From JAPOXR01 sp963664715 (GTDB lineage Bacteria > Pseudomonadota > Alphaproteobacteria > Rhodobacterales > Rhodobacteraceae), in contig CAXXUY010000012.1 of NCBI GenBank assembly GCA_963664715.2, forward strand, positions 553,074-617,073: a DNA stretch of 64,000 bases, given 5' to 3'. Both the position numbers and the translations under genes were made by a program. The notes beneath the pieces were generated by a model, which saw only the letters and a program-made list of their open reading frames with translations, did no database searches and was not told the origin of the DNA. Positions 43,751 to 52,861 of this stretch are shown here, piece after piece. How positions within the stretch are numbered: the stretch's first letter is position 1; every line of letters begins with the position of its first letter.

Positions 43751-44278
43751 ATGAACCCGCCGCGATTGGTGCTGGTCCTGGGTGGCGCCTCATCGGGCAA
43801 GTCGGAGTTCGCGGAGAGCCTTGTTCTGAAGACAGCCCGCAGTCCGGTGTACCTCGCAACAACCGTTGCGCAGGATGACGAAACCCGGGAGAGGATTGCC
43901 CAGCACCGAAAGAGGCGAAATGCCGATTGGCGCACGATCGAGGAGCCCATCGATGTCTCCGGGGCGATTTCCGGCTGCTGCGGTGACGAGATTGTACTTT
44001 TCGAATGCGCAACGCTCTGGTTGCTCAACCTGTTGACTGTCGGGCACGACGCGGAATCGGGATTCATCGACCTTCTTGAAGCGTTCAAGACGGCGCCCTG
44101 CCCCGTGATCGCCGTGAGCAATGAGATCGGAATGGGCGTGGTTCCGCGGGAGACGTTTACGAGGACATTTCTCTCGCTGCACGGAAGGCTGAACCAGGAA
44201 CTCTCCGAAAATGCCGACGCCGTCATTCTGGTTGCTGCGGGCCTGCCTCTGGCGCTGAAGGGATCGATCCCGCCATGA
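43751..44278 (+). CDS. cobU: Adenosylcobinamide kinase/guanylyltransferase
   Basis: The 175-residue protein phosphorylates adenosylcobinamide and transfers GMP to it in the late steps of cobalamin assembly or salvage. The P-loop is VLGGASSGKSEFAE, and VYLATTVAQDDETRERIAQHRKRR..W and AVSNEIGMGVVPRE are CobU/CobP hallmarks; the active-site His lies in the IAQHRKRR segment. ATG overlap couples it to the next gene. No other cobalamin genes are in the window. Confidence 0.95.
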   Translation: MNPPRLVLVLGGASSGKSEFAESLVLKTARSPVYLATTVAQDDETRERIAQHRKRRNADWRTIEEPIDVSGAISGCCGDEIVLFECATLWLLNLLTVGHDAESGFIDLLEAFKTAPCPVIAVSNEIGMGVVPRETFTRTFLSLHGRLNQELSENADAVILVAAGLPLALKGSIPP

Positions 44279-44862
44279 TGCAGCCCAAGAGGTGGTGGTG
44301 GGTCAGACACGGACCCACGAACTCACGCACATTGGCGGGATGGACAGACGTGCAGGCCGACCTGTCAGATCATGAGAAACTTCAACGACTTGAAGGATAC
44401 CTGCCGGTAGACGCAATTGTCGTGTCATCCAACCTCTCGCGCGCGATTGCCACGGCCGACGCGATTTGTGGAAACCGGAGCCGACTGCCGCATTCGGGCG
44501 AACTCCGGGAACTGAATTTCGGTCTCTGGGAAGGACTGACATCGGACGAAATTGCCGAACGATACCCGGAACTCTCGACTGCCTTCTGGCGCAACCCGAG
44601 GTCGGCAACCCCTCCTGATGGCGAGCATTGGGAAGATCTCGCAACCCGGGTTTCGAAGTTTGCGGACAGGCTTTCCGGGGAATCTCTGGCACAGGATTTC
44701 ATAGCCGTGGCCCATTTCGGAGCCATTCTCACGCAGATCGAAAGATCGGTGGAAGGCGGAATCTACGAAGCGCTTGCGCAGCGTCTCGACTATCTCTCCG
44801 TCACGCGCATCGACCACACGGATGGGAACTGGAGTCTCGTCGAGGCAAACCGGACCTTCTGA
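44275..44862 (+). CDS. Histidine phosphatase, probably alpha-ribazole phosphatase (CobC-like)
   Basis: The 195-residue protein has the phosphatase RHG motif (WWVRHGPTNS), SSNLSRAIATADAI, the acid region RELNFGLWEG, and the second His in VAHFGAILTQ. Its 4-bp overlap with cobU strongly suggests it dephosphorylates alpha-ribazole-5'-phosphate or adenosylcobalamin-5'-phosphate. Sequence alone cannot separate it from other histidine phosphatases. Confidence 0.87.
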   Translation: MMQPKRWWWVRHGPTNSRTLAGWTDVQADLSDHEKLQRLEGYLPVDAIVVSSNLSRAIATADAICGNRSRLPHSGELRELNFGLWEGLTSDEIAERYPELSTAFWRNPRSATPPDGEHWEDLATRVSKFADRLSGESLAQDFIAVAHFGAILTQIERSVEGGIYEALAQRLDYLSVTRIDHTDGNWSLVEANRTF

Positions 44863-44884
44863 CCAACGGTCAATCGAGGTCTTG

Positions 44885-45853
44885 TCACTGGCGCTTCCGG
44901 CGTCCCTGACGTTGCCGCAGACTTTCGTCAATCGCATCCCAGATCATCGATGCAACATTGGTTCCGTCGAACGCCTCGAGTTCGACGATTCCGGTCGGCG
45001 ACGTGATGTTGATTTCGGTCAGCCAGTCCCCGATGATATCGATTCCGGCAAATATCTGACCATTCTCGGACAGATGCGGTCCGATCGCCTCGCAGATCTC
45101 GATATCCCGCTGGCTGAGGCCGACCTGCACCGCAGTTCCACCGACATGCAGGTTCGATCTCGCCTCGCCTGCTGCAGGAATCCGGTTGATTGCCCCGACC
45201 GGCCTTCCGTCCACCAGGATGACCCTCTTGTCGCCCGAACGGACATCCTCGAGGTACTTCTGCGCAATGACCGGTTCCCTGCTGGAGTTCATGAACATCT
45301 CGTACAGCGAATTGAAATTCATGTCGTCACGGCGAATCAGGAAAACTCCCGCACCGCCATTTCCGTAGAGAGGCTTCATGACGATGTCGCCATGCGCATC
45401 CCGGAATGCCGACAACACTTCGAAATCCCTTGAAATCACGCTAGGTGGAATGAGTTCGGGAAAGTTCAGGACCAGCAGTTTTTCCGGAAAATTCCGCACC
45501 CAGAAGGGATCATTGACCACCAGAGTTTCATCACGAACGAGGTCAAGCAGGTGGGTCGTCGTGATGTATGACATGTCGAAGGGCGGGTCCTGCCTGAGCC
45601 AGATGACATCGAACTCGCGTATCGCAAGGACCTGCTCCAAACCCAGGTCGACGTGATTCCCGTGCAGCTGGCGCAGGGTGACCGGCCGACATCGTGCCGA
45701 GACATCCCCGCCCTCGTATGACAGTCCTTCCGGGAGGTAACACAAAACCTCGTGGCCGCGCTGCTGCGATTCCAAGGCTATCCTGAACGTGCTGTCAACG
45801 TCGATGTCGACGGATTCGATCGGATCCATCTGAAATCCGACTTTCAATGCCAT
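44885..45853 (-). CDS. gshB: Glutathione synthetase
   Basis: The product is 322 residues from ATG 45853 (MALKVGFQMDPIESVDI). The ATP-grasp fold is shown by FDVIWLRQDPPFDMSYITTTHLLD, VMKPLYGNGGAGVF, KRVILVDGRPVGAINRIPA, GGTAVQVGLSQRD and WLTEINITSPTGIVELE, all typical of prokaryotic GshB. It joins gamma-glutamylcysteine and glycine. It lies 100 bp downstream of rsmI; the yraN gene usually found between them in proteobacteria is absent. Confidence 0.96.
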   Translation of the reverse strand: MALKVGFQMDPIESVDIDVDSTFRIALESQQRGHEVLCYLPEGLSYEGGDVSARCRPVTLRQLHGNHVDLGLEQVLAIREFDVIWLRQDPPFDMSYITTTHLLDLVRDETLVVNDPFWVRNFPEKLLVLNFPELIPPSVISRDFEVLSAFRDAHGDIVMKPLYGNGGAGVFLIRRDDMNFNSLYEMFMNSSREPVIAQKYLEDVRSGDKRVILVDGRPVGAINRIPAAGEARSNLHVGGTAVQVGLSQRDIEICEAIGPHLSENGQIFAGIDIIGDWLTEINITSPTGIVELEAFDGTNVASMIWDAIDESLRQRQGRRKRQ

Positions 45854-45953
45854 GTTGCCAGTTCCATCCTGAATTCGGTGAGCAATCATCCAAATACAGC
45901 AGCAGGCCCGGATGCGATACCTCCGGAACGAGAATCCGTACGGGGCACGGGTT

Positions 45954-46868
45954 TCATGTCATCGACTCCTCGCCATCGCCATGCTTGCCGGTATCGCTGC
46001 ATGTCCCGCTCCTGGAGCGGGATACCGACAGGACCAGGCTGTAGGCCTTGCTTCGCGAGACACCGTGACTTGCGGCAATCCGGACCGCCGCGTCCCGGAC
46101 CGACAGGCTTTCAAGCAACTTAAGGGCCTCGGGTTGCAGGTCTTCCATCCGGGGCTCGCCCTCTTCCTGTCCTTCCACAACGACAACGATTTCACCCCTG
46201 GGCAGGCTGCCGGCCCACTCCCTGGACAATTCCGACAGCTTCCCGCGTGAAATCTGTTCGAATTTCTTGGTTAGCTCGCGACATATCGCCGCACGCCGTC
46301 CGGGTCCCAGCACGTCTTCCATGTCGCCCAGCGCGTCACCGAGCCGCCTCGCAGACTCGAAGAACACCAGCGTTGCAGGGACCCTGCCGAGTTCGGCCAA
46401 CTCCCTTCGCCGGCCTGACCTCGTCGATGGCAGGTAACCGGCGAACAGAAACCTGTTCGTGGGCAGGCCCGAAACCGTCAGTGCCGCGATTGCCGCTGTA
46501 GGCCCCGGTACCGTCACGACCCTTATTCCCTCTGCAACGGCCGCCTCCACGAGCCGGTAGCCGGGATCCGAGATCAGTGGCGTTCCGGCATCCGGAATGT
46601 AGCAAATGCTCGCGCCCTGTTTCAGGCGGTCGATAATCGCCGGTCTTCGACGGGGGCCGTTGGCGTCATTATATGACGAAATGCGTCTGCCCCGGAGCGC
46701 GATGCCATGTATTCCCAGCAATCGCCGAGCCGTCCTGGTATCCTCCGCATAGATCAGCTCGGCAGACTGCAGAACATCCAGGGACCTGAGGGTGATGTCG
46801 CGCGCCGCGCCGATTGGTACGGAAACCAGATACAGCCCCTGTTCCAGTGAGCCCGACTCGCCATTCAT
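45954..46868 (-). CDS. rsmI: 16S rRNA (cytidine1402-2'-O)-methyltransferase RsmI
   Basis: The product is 304 residues from ATG 46868, which has GGAGAGG upstream; the frame is open much further but without similarity. Tetrapyrrole-methylase fold: LYLVSVPIGAARDITLRSLDVLQSAELIYAEDTR, SSYNDANG, YIPDAGTPLISDPGYRLV, VPGPTAAIAAL and FAGYLPS. It methylates C1402 in the ribosomal decoding centre. It is divergent from the lpoA-like gene, the common arrangement. Confidence 0.96.
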   Translation of the reverse strand: MNGESGSLEQGLYLVSVPIGAARDITLRSLDVLQSAELIYAEDTRTARRLLGIHGIALRGRRISSYNDANGPRRRPAIIDRLKQGASICYIPDAGTPLISDPGYRLVEAAVAEGIRVVTVPGPTAAIAALTVSGLPTNRFLFAGYLPSTRSGRRRELAELGRVPATLVFFESARRLGDALGDMEDVLGPGRRAAICRELTKKFEQISRGKLSELSREWAGSLPRGEIVVVVEGQEEGEPRMEDLQPEALKLLESLSVRDAAVRIAASHGVSRSKAYSLVLSVSRSRSGTCSDTGKHGDGEESMT

Positions 46869-46972
46869 GGTGCCTCTCCTGCAGTTTGAGCCGACTTTGA
46901 GGTTGCCGGACAGGAAATAATCAGGTTGAACGCCAGTGAAGACAGAATCCGGCCGGAATCGTGGAGTTGAGC

Positions 46973-48136
46973 ATGAAAGCGGGAATTGGTCACGTTGGTA
47001 GAATACTAGCCCTGTCAGGCACCATTTTCGTTGCCGCCTGCGAGCATGATGCACCAAGCGGACAAATTCAACCTGTCGAACACCCCGGGACGGATTCCGG
47101 AACGGTTGCCCTGCTGTTGCCATACGGCTCCGATGACAACAACAACATCGAACTCGCCAAGAACCTGGAAAACGGCGCCCGGATGGCCATTGCCAACCTT
47201 CCGGATATCGGCATTTCACTGAAGGTCTATCAGACGGACGGAACAACGGAGGGTGCGGTCGAGGCGGCAATGCTGGCTCTTGACGACGGTGCAGGCGCAA
47301 TACTCGGACCGGTGTTCGGCGATGCCGCCGCAGCAGTCGGACCGGTCGCGGCTGCAGCCGGTGTTCCGGTATTCAGTTTCTCGAACCGCACGGAGATCGC
47401 CGGCAACAACCTCTATCTCCTCGGGCACACGCACAGAAATGCCGCCAACAGGATTCTCCAATACGGCAAGGAGCAGGGGAAGGTCAGGGTCCTCGTCGTT
47501 CACGCCGATACGGCGGCCGGCCGGGCCAGCCAGGCTGCCGTCGAAACGGCCGCGGCGTTGCAGGGAATGGAACTTGCCGGGTCGATTTCACACGAGTTCA
47601 GCCAGATCGGCGTCGTCAATGCGATCCCCGACATCGTCGGCGCGGCCAACGAATCCGGTGCCGACTTGCTGGTCCTTACCGGGAATACGGCCGGAGCGCT
47701 TCCGATGCTTGCCCAGATGATTCCCGAGGCCGGAATAGATCCGGAAGTTGTTCAGATCGCGGGACTCACCAGATGGGACATCCCCGCGAACAACCTGCGA
47801 ATAAACGGGCTTCAGGGAGGCTGGTTCCCGCTGCCAGATCCCAACCTGGCAGCCAGTTTCAGCTACCGATACCAGTTTGAATTCACCGAGTTGCCCCACC
47901 CGCTCGCCGGGCTGTCCTATGACGGCATCGTCGCGATTCACCAGATCCTGTCTGCGGGCGGCAGGTTGGATGCCAGAACCATAACGCGACCTGCCGGATT
48001 TGTCGGGTCGGACGGAATATTCAGATTCCTTCCCGACGGCACCATCGAACGCGGCCTGGCGGTTGCCGAGGTGAGAGATTTCCGGAAGTCCGTCATTTCG
48101 CCTGCTCCAAGGATATTTCCGCTTGCCGGGTCCTGA
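46973..48136 (+). CDS. Penicillin-binding protein activator (LpoA/LppC-like) lipoprotein
   Basis: The product is 387 residues from ATG 46973 with GGAG six bases upstream. It has a lipoprotein signal ending in IFVAAC (Cys23), then a periplasmic-binding-protein type I fold: VALLLPYGSDDNNNIELAKNLENGARMAI, GAGAILGPVFGDAAAAVGPVAAAAGVPVFSFSN, RVLVVHADTAAGRASQ. This corresponds to the C-terminal half of LpoA, which activates PBP1A at the outer membrane; alphaproteobacterial versions lack the N-terminal TPR half. Divergence from rsmI supports the call. Confidence 0.88.
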   Translation: MKAGIGHVGRILALSGTIFVAACEHDAPSGQIQPVEHPGTDSGTVALLLPYGSDDNNNIELAKNLENGARMAIANLPDIGISLKVYQTDGTTEGAVEAAMLALDDGAGAILGPVFGDAAAAVGPVAAAAGVPVFSFSNRTEIAGNNLYLLGHTHRNAANRILQYGKEQGKVRVLVVHADTAAGRASQAAVETAAALQGMELAGSISHEFSQIGVVNAIPDIVGAANESGADLLVLTGNTAGALPMLAQMIPEAGIDPEVVQIAGLTRWDIPANNLRINGLQGGWFPLPDPNLAASFSYRYQFEFTELPHPLAGLSYDGIVAIHQILSAGGRLDARTITRPAGFVGSDGIFRFLPDGTIERGLAVAEVRDFRKSVISPAPRIFPLAGS

Positions 48137-48178
48137 CGTTCCAATTCCGCCGGCATCGGGTCGCCGGTGGTGTTGCTA

Positions 48179-49384
48179 GTGGTTTGATTCTTTCTCACGA
48201 TGCCAATTCCTGCAGCTTCTGGTGTCCCTTTTTCCATGCCTCGACGAGATCCTCGGGCTTCTTGCTCCAGCGGAAAGGGCGGGCGTCAGTGGCGTTGTGA
48301 TGCTCGATGTAGCCCTCGATCGCCGCAATGCACTCGTCAAGCGAATTGAAGATCGCATGCTTGAGCCTCTGCCTCGAGAGCTTGGAGAAGAACCCCTCGA
48401 CGGCATTCATCCAGGAGGCCGAGGTCGGCGTGAAGTGGAAGGTCCAGTTTTTGTGCTGCTTCAGCCATTGGTTGACCTCGGCCGACTTGTGGGAGGAGAC
48501 GTTGTCGAGAATGACATGAACCGGGGTTCCGGCCTCGATCCCCCCGGCAACGTTGTCGAGGAAGGCAAGGAACTCCTCCGAGCGGTGACGCTCGACCATC
48601 CGGCCGGTGACCTTGCCGGTGGCGACATCGAGAGCCGCCATCAGGCAGGTGGTGCCGTTGCGCCTGTAATCATGGGTGCGGGTCCCGGGATGGCCGGGCT
48701 TCATCGGCAGCGGCGTCTGCGTCCGCCCAAGCGCCTGTATCTGTGTCTTCTCGTCCACCGAGATGACGACAGCGTGGTCGGGCGGGTCGACGTAGAGGCC
48801 AACCACGTCGCGGACCTTCAATTCGAACCTCGGATCGCGGGAGACCTTGAACGTCTTGACCCTGTGCGGTTTCAGGCCGTTGCGCTTCAGGATGCCGAAC
48901 ACCGTCGAGACCCCGATCCCCAGCCTCCTGGCCAGCGCCCGCAGCGTCCAGTGACTGCTGTGCGCCGGCGGCGGCGACATCGCAAGCTCGATCACCTGCC
49001 TGACCGTCTCCTGCGAGACCGGCTTGCGACCCGTTTTCCCGGGGATGTCGTAAAGCAGGCCGTCAACACCCTCCACAAGGAAGCGGTCCCACCAGCGCCA
49101 GACCGTCGGTTTCGACATGCCAGTGGCCCGCATCGTCTGCGACAGGGTGAGACCGTCGCCGAGGTGAAGGATGATGTTCGCCCTCTGGACATGCTTGAGG
49201 ATCGAATGAGGACCGGTCCTGATCTTCTCCAGACGTGCCCGGTCTTGCCCGCTCAGAACGATCTGTGTTCTCCTGCTCCTTGCCATTGCTGTCCTGCTCC
49301 CGTTCGAAAACTGTGCGGCATTCGCCGGGAGTGGTTGAATCATACTCCACAGGAAAATGGAATCCCCAAACACAAACAGACCAC
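48179..49384 (-). mobile_element. IS630-family insertion sequence, about 1206 bp
   Basis: The ends are similar inverted sequences: GTGGTTTGATTC at 48179 and the complement of the right end reads GTGGTCTGTTTG. A TA dinucleotide flanks each side (48177-48178 and 49385-49386), the classic IS630 target duplication. It lies between the lpoA-like gene and murJ and disrupts no recognisable gene. Confidence 0.82.
48195..49286 (-). CDS. IS630-family transposase
   Basis: The product is 363 residues from ATG 49286. The N-terminal helix-turn-helix region has TLSQTMRATGMSKPTVWRWWDRFLVEG, and a second has WTLRALARRLGIGVSTVFGILKRNGL. The DDE catalytic core shows Asp in VVISVDEKTQIQAL, Asp in VHVILDNVSSHKS and Glu in SASWMNAVEGFFSKLSRQ. 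The frame is uninterrupted, so the element may be active. Confidence 0.94.
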   Translation of the reverse strand: MARSRRTQIVLSGQDRARLEKIRTGPHSILKHVQRANIILHLGDGLTLSQTMRATGMSKPTVWRWWDRFLVEGVDGLLYDIPGKTGRKPVSQETVRQVIELAMSPPPAHSSHWTLRALARRLGIGVSTVFGILKRNGLKPHRVKTFKVSRDPRFELKVRDVVGLYVDPPDHAVVISVDEKTQIQALGRTQTPLPMKPGHPGTRTHDYRRNGTTCLMAALDVATGKVTGRMVERHRSEEFLAFLDNVAGGIEAGTPVHVILDNVSSHKSAEVNQWLKQHKNWTFHFTPTSASWMNAVEGFFSKLSRQRLKHAIFNSLDECIAAIEGYIEHHNATDARPFRWSKKPEDLVEAWKKGHQKLQELAS

Positions 49385-49429
49385 TAGGCAGCGCAGTTTC
49401 CCGGTGATACCCATGCCAGCTTGCGACAG

Positions 49430-50995
49430 ATGGCACGTGAACACAGGTTGATCAGCGGGTTTTTCACCGTCGGATTCTGGACGCTTGCCAGCCGTGTCCT
49501 CGGCTTCGTCCGCGATGTGATCTTCGCCGCCGTTCTCGGAGCCGGTCCGGTTGCCGAGGCATTCCTTGTCGCCTTCAGCATTCCCAACATGTTTCGGCGG
49601 ATCTTCGCTGAAGGTGCATTCAACACCGCTTTCGTCCCCATGTTTTCCAAGCGGCTTGAAGCCAACCGGGATGCAGCCGGTTTTGCCAATGAGGCATTTT
49701 CAGCTCTCGGGGGATTCCTGGTCCTGTTCTTCCTTGCGGCGCAGGTCGCGATGCCGCTGCTGGTTCTTGCGATGGCAAGCGGCTTTGCATCGGACGGCCG
49801 ATTTGACGACGCCGTGCTTTATGGCCGCATAGCATTTGCCTACCTCATTTTCATTTCGCTTGCCGCTCTCCTCTCGGGCGTCCTGAATTCCACGGGTCGA
49901 TTCGCCGTTGCCGCCGCGGCGCCGGTACTGCTCAATGTCTGCTTCATCCTGGTGCTTCTCGCTGCTCACTATCTCGGCTGGGATGCCGGATCCTCGCTCG
50001 CGTGGAGTGCGCCGGTCGCCGGGATTGCCCAACTCGGACTGGTTTGGCGCGCATCCGCCAGAGCCGGGTTCCCGGTCCGGATCCGGGTGCCCAGGCTCTC
50101 AGATGACATGAAACGCCTGGTCAGGATTGCTGCCCCGGCAGCAATGGCCGGCGGCGTCGTCCAGATCAATCTCCTGATAGGTCGCCAGGTTGCCAGTTTC
50201 CACGAAGGCGCGGTCGCCTGGCTCAACTATGCGGACCGCCTTTACCAGCTTCCGCTCGGGGTGGTTGGAATTGCAATTGGCGTCGTACTGCTTCCCGACC
50301 TGTCGCGCAAGCTCTCGGCAGGCGACGATACAGGCGGGCGCTCGGCTCTCAACCGCGCCGCGGAGTTGTGCATCGGGCTGGCAGTTCCTGCGTCAATCGC
50401 ACTCGCGGTCATTCCGATGCCACTGGTCAGCGTCCTGTTCGAACGCGGCCAGTTCGGGCCAGCGGATGCGGCCGCAACTGCCGCCGCCCTCATCATTTAT
50501 GGCGCCGGACTTCCCGCTTTCGTCCTCCAGAAGGTGCTGTTGCCACTCTATTTTGCCCGAGAGGACACCAGGACACCGTTCCGGATCGCCGCGTTTTCCA
50601 TGCTCGTCAATGCCGCCGTGGCAGTTGGGCTCATGCAATACCTGGGCTATCTCTCGGCGGCCCTGGGTGCGACCGCTTCCGGTTGGGTCATGCTGGTCAT
50701 GCTCTGGATCGGAACCAGGAAGATGGGGGCGGCCGCATCACCGGATTCCCGGTTCTGGTCCCTGCTGCCACGGATGTTGCTGGCTGCCGCAGTGATGGGA
50801 GTGTCGGTCTGGGGACTGTCAGAGCTTGCAGGCGAGGCGTTCAGGGAGCCAGGGCTGAGGTATCTGGCCCTCGCAGGCCTGGTCCTGTCCGGGCTGCTCA
50901 CCTACGGGCTGATGCTCCTGTTGCTCGGGGCGGCCAGGGTCGAGGAACTTCGAACAATCTTGGGACATTGGCGCAGCCGTGGCGAAGACAATTGA
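49430..50995 (+). CDS. murJ: Lipid II flippase MurJ
   Basis: The product is 521 residues from ATG 49430; a TTG at 49421 is an alternative. It is a polytopic membrane protein of the MOP family with MurJ signatures: RDVIFAAVLGAGPVAEAFLVAFSIPNMFRRIFAEGAFNTAFVPMF, then LPLGVVGIAIGVVLLPDLSR. It flips lipid II across the inner membrane for peptidoglycan synthesis. In many alphaproteobacteria it is followed by trpS, as here with one divergent gene between. The IS630 element lies just upstream and may have separated it from glnD or its native promoter. Confidence 0.96.
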   Translation: MAREHRLISGFFTVGFWTLASRVLGFVRDVIFAAVLGAGPVAEAFLVAFSIPNMFRRIFAEGAFNTAFVPMFSKRLEANRDAAGFANEAFSALGGFLVLFFLAAQVAMPLLVLAMASGFASDGRFDDAVLYGRIAFAYLIFISLAALLSGVLNSTGRFAVAAAAPVLLNVCFILVLLAAHYLGWDAGSSLAWSAPVAGIAQLGLVWRASARAGFPVRIRVPRLSDDMKRLVRIAAPAAMAGGVVQINLLIGRQVASFHEGAVAWLNYADRLYQLPLGVVGIAIGVVLLPDLSRKLSAGDDTGGRSALNRAAELCIGLAVPASIALAVIPMPLVSVLFERGQFGPADAAATAAALIIYGAGLPAFVLQKVLLPLYFAREDTRTPFRIAAFSMLVNAAVAVGLMQYLGYLSAALGATASGWVMLVMLWIGTRKMGAAASPDSRFWSLLPRMLLAAAVMGVSVWGLSELAGEAFREPGLRYLALAGLVLSGLLTYGLMLLLLGAARVEELRTILGHWRSRGEDN

Positions 50996-51005
50996 GGCTT
51001 GACCG

Positions 51006-51719
51006 TCAACGCAGCAGGCGGAGGAGGCCCCCGAGAAGCCGCGAATACGGCACTTCGAACACCAGCGGGGCCACGAGGAATCCTGCCAGGAACCCGGTCA
51101 GGTCTGCTACCCATTGCCCGCGACCGCCAAACAACATGGAAGAGACCAGCTCGAACCCGATCAACAAGACCGGAAGAATGAGGATGGTTCGCTCCCCGAT
51201 GTCCAGCGGCTGTCCCCGTCCTGCCTTGCCGGACATCGCGGTCGCCGCAGCGGCAAGGCCGAAGAGCCCCAGAAATCCCGGTGATGCTCCGGCCAGAGGA
51301 TAATCGCTGCCGGCAAGGAAATAGTAGGCAAAGGCCCCCAGCGCAGAACTCCCGAAGAATGTCGCCAGGTAGAACGTTTCGTGGGCGATCCCGGTGATGA
51401 TGCGGAATGCGACAAGCACGAACACGGCACTGAACGCGGCATCAACTGCAGACAGGTGGACGAGCGGGTAAGTCACGAACCGCAACGCGTCTGCCAGTCC
51501 CAGGCTGCCTTGTTCAATACGCATTTCGATCAAACCCGGCCAGAATCCGAATGTCGTCACGGTGAATCCTCGCAGGCCAGCCCCGCTGCCAGGAAACGTC
51601 CCTGGCCAGAAATCTCCCAGGAATATCAACAGCTCGGGAATGGCCATGACGATTGCGAGCAGAACGGCAACGAAAGGCAGCCGGGTTCTGCCAAAGAAAT
51701 TTGAGTCCCTGTATCTCAT
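51006..51719 (-). CDS. Rhomboid-family membrane protein, probably proteolytically inactive
   Basis: The product is 237 residues from ATG 51719. About six membrane helices are visible (for example LPFVAVLLAIVMAIPELLIFLG, TILILPVLLIGFELVSSM). The family loop with a His is present in YPLVHLSAVDAAFS, and the nucleophile segment is GASPGFLGLFGLAAA, keeping Ser but with Pro for the usual Gly. The catalytic His of the last helices (usually H-x-GG) is replaced: WVADLTGFLAGFLV. Loss of this His predicts an inactive, iRhom-like protein. It converges on murJ with about 10 bp between stops. Confidence 0.85.
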   Translation of the reverse strand: MRYRDSNFFGRTRLPFVAVLLAIVMAIPELLIFLGDFWPGTFPGSGAGLRGFTVTTFGFWPGLIEMRIEQGSLGLADALRFVTYPLVHLSAVDAAFSAVFVLVAFRIITGIAHETFYLATFFGSSALGAFAYYFLAGSDYPLAGASPGFLGLFGLAAAATAMSGKAGRGQPLDIGERTILILPVLLIGFELVSSMLFGGRGQWVADLTGFLAGFLVAPLVFEVPYSRLLGGLLRLLR

Positions 51720-51804
51720 TGGAACCGTGCCTGCACCGGTTGACGTTATGCCATGCGAAAGCGATAACACGCGCCGATTCAGCCATCCTTCCGAGGACGA
51801 TTCA

Positions 51805-52827
51805 ATGGCCACGAGGCCCCGCAAGCAACGTGTTTTTTCAGGAATTCAGCCGAGTGGCAACCTGACTTTGGGAAACTATCTCGGCGCACTGAAGCGATTC
51901 GTCGAAACGCAGGACTCGGGCATCGAGACGATCTACTGCCTCGTCGACCTTCACGCCATCACGACCTGGCAGGATCCGAAGGACCTGGTTGCAGCGACGA
52001 GGGAGGCCGCTGCCGGCTTCATGGCCGCGGGCATCGATCCCGGTCGTTCCATACTTTTCAACCAATCGCAGGTATCGGCGCACGCGGAACTTGCCTGGAT
52101 ATTCAACTGTGTTGCCCGGATGGGGTGGCTTGGACGAATGACGCAGTTCAAGGACAAGGCCGGCAAGAACCGCGAGAATGCCTCCGTGGGCCTCTTTGCC
52201 TACCCGACTCTCATGGCCGCCGATATCCTGGTTTATCATGCCAGCCATGTCCCGGTCGGAGAAGACCAGAAACAGCACCTCGAATTGACGCGGGATATCG
52301 CAATCAGGTTCAACCAGCTCTTCGAGGTCGACTTCTTTCCTGTCATCGAACCGATGATCGAAGGCACGGCAACACGCGTCATGTCACTGCGGGACGGAAC
52401 CAAGAAGATGTCGAAGTCCGATCCTTCGGACATGAGCCGGATCAACCTTACGGATGATGCAGACAGGATTGCCGTCAAGATTCGAAAGGCCAGGACCGAC
52501 TCCGCTCCCATTCCCGAGACGCGGGACGGGCTGGAAGGACGACCGGAGGCGACAAATCTCGTGAACATCTTTGCGGCACTGTCGGACCGGACGGTGGATT
52601 CGGTGATCGCGGAATTCGGCGGCCGGATGTTCTCGGAATTCAAGGGGACGATGGTGGAACTGGCGGTCGAAATGATCGGCCCCATCACTGCAGAGATGAA
52701 CCGCCTGACGCAGGATCCCGCCGAAATCGATCGTGTCCTGGGCAAGGGCGCTGACGAGGCTGCGGCGATCGCCGAACCCATACTCAGGCAGACTTACGAA
52801 ATCGTCGGCATGATAACGTCGCGATGA
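51805..52827 (+). CDS. trpS: Tryptophanyl-tRNA synthetase
   Basis: The product is 340 residues from ATG 51805 with GAGGA upstream. Class I motifs are the HIGH-like QPSGNLTLGNYLGAL and KKMSKSDPSD. YPTLMAADILVYHASHVPVGEDQKQHLELTRDIA is typical of bacterial TrpRS. It charges tRNA(Trp). Confidence 0.97.
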   Translation: MATRPRKQRVFSGIQPSGNLTLGNYLGALKRFVETQDSGIETIYCLVDLHAITTWQDPKDLVAATREAAAGFMAAGIDPGRSILFNQSQVSAHAELAWIFNCVARMGWLGRMTQFKDKAGKNRENASVGLFAYPTLMAADILVYHASHVPVGEDQKQHLELTRDIAIRFNQLFEVDFFPVIEPMIEGTATRVMSLRDGTKKMSKSDPSDMSRINLTDDADRIAVKIRKARTDSAPIPETRDGLEGRPEATNLVNIFAALSDRTVDSVIAEFGGRMFSEFKGTMVELAVEMIGPITAEMNRLTQDPAEIDRVLGKGADEAAAIAEPILRQTYEIVGMITSR

Positions 52828-52861
52828 ATTCGGACGGTCTGGGCGGATAGAGAGGCAACAA

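Noticed and set aside
45954..47300. Extended rsmI frame of 448 codons
   Set aside because: The extra N-terminus overlaps the divergent lpoA-like gene and lacks similarity; ATG 46868 has GGAGAGG and begins the conserved fold.
48222..49451. Plus-strand frame of 409 codons across the IS630 element
   Set aside because: Antisense to a complete IS630 transposase with all catalytic residues.
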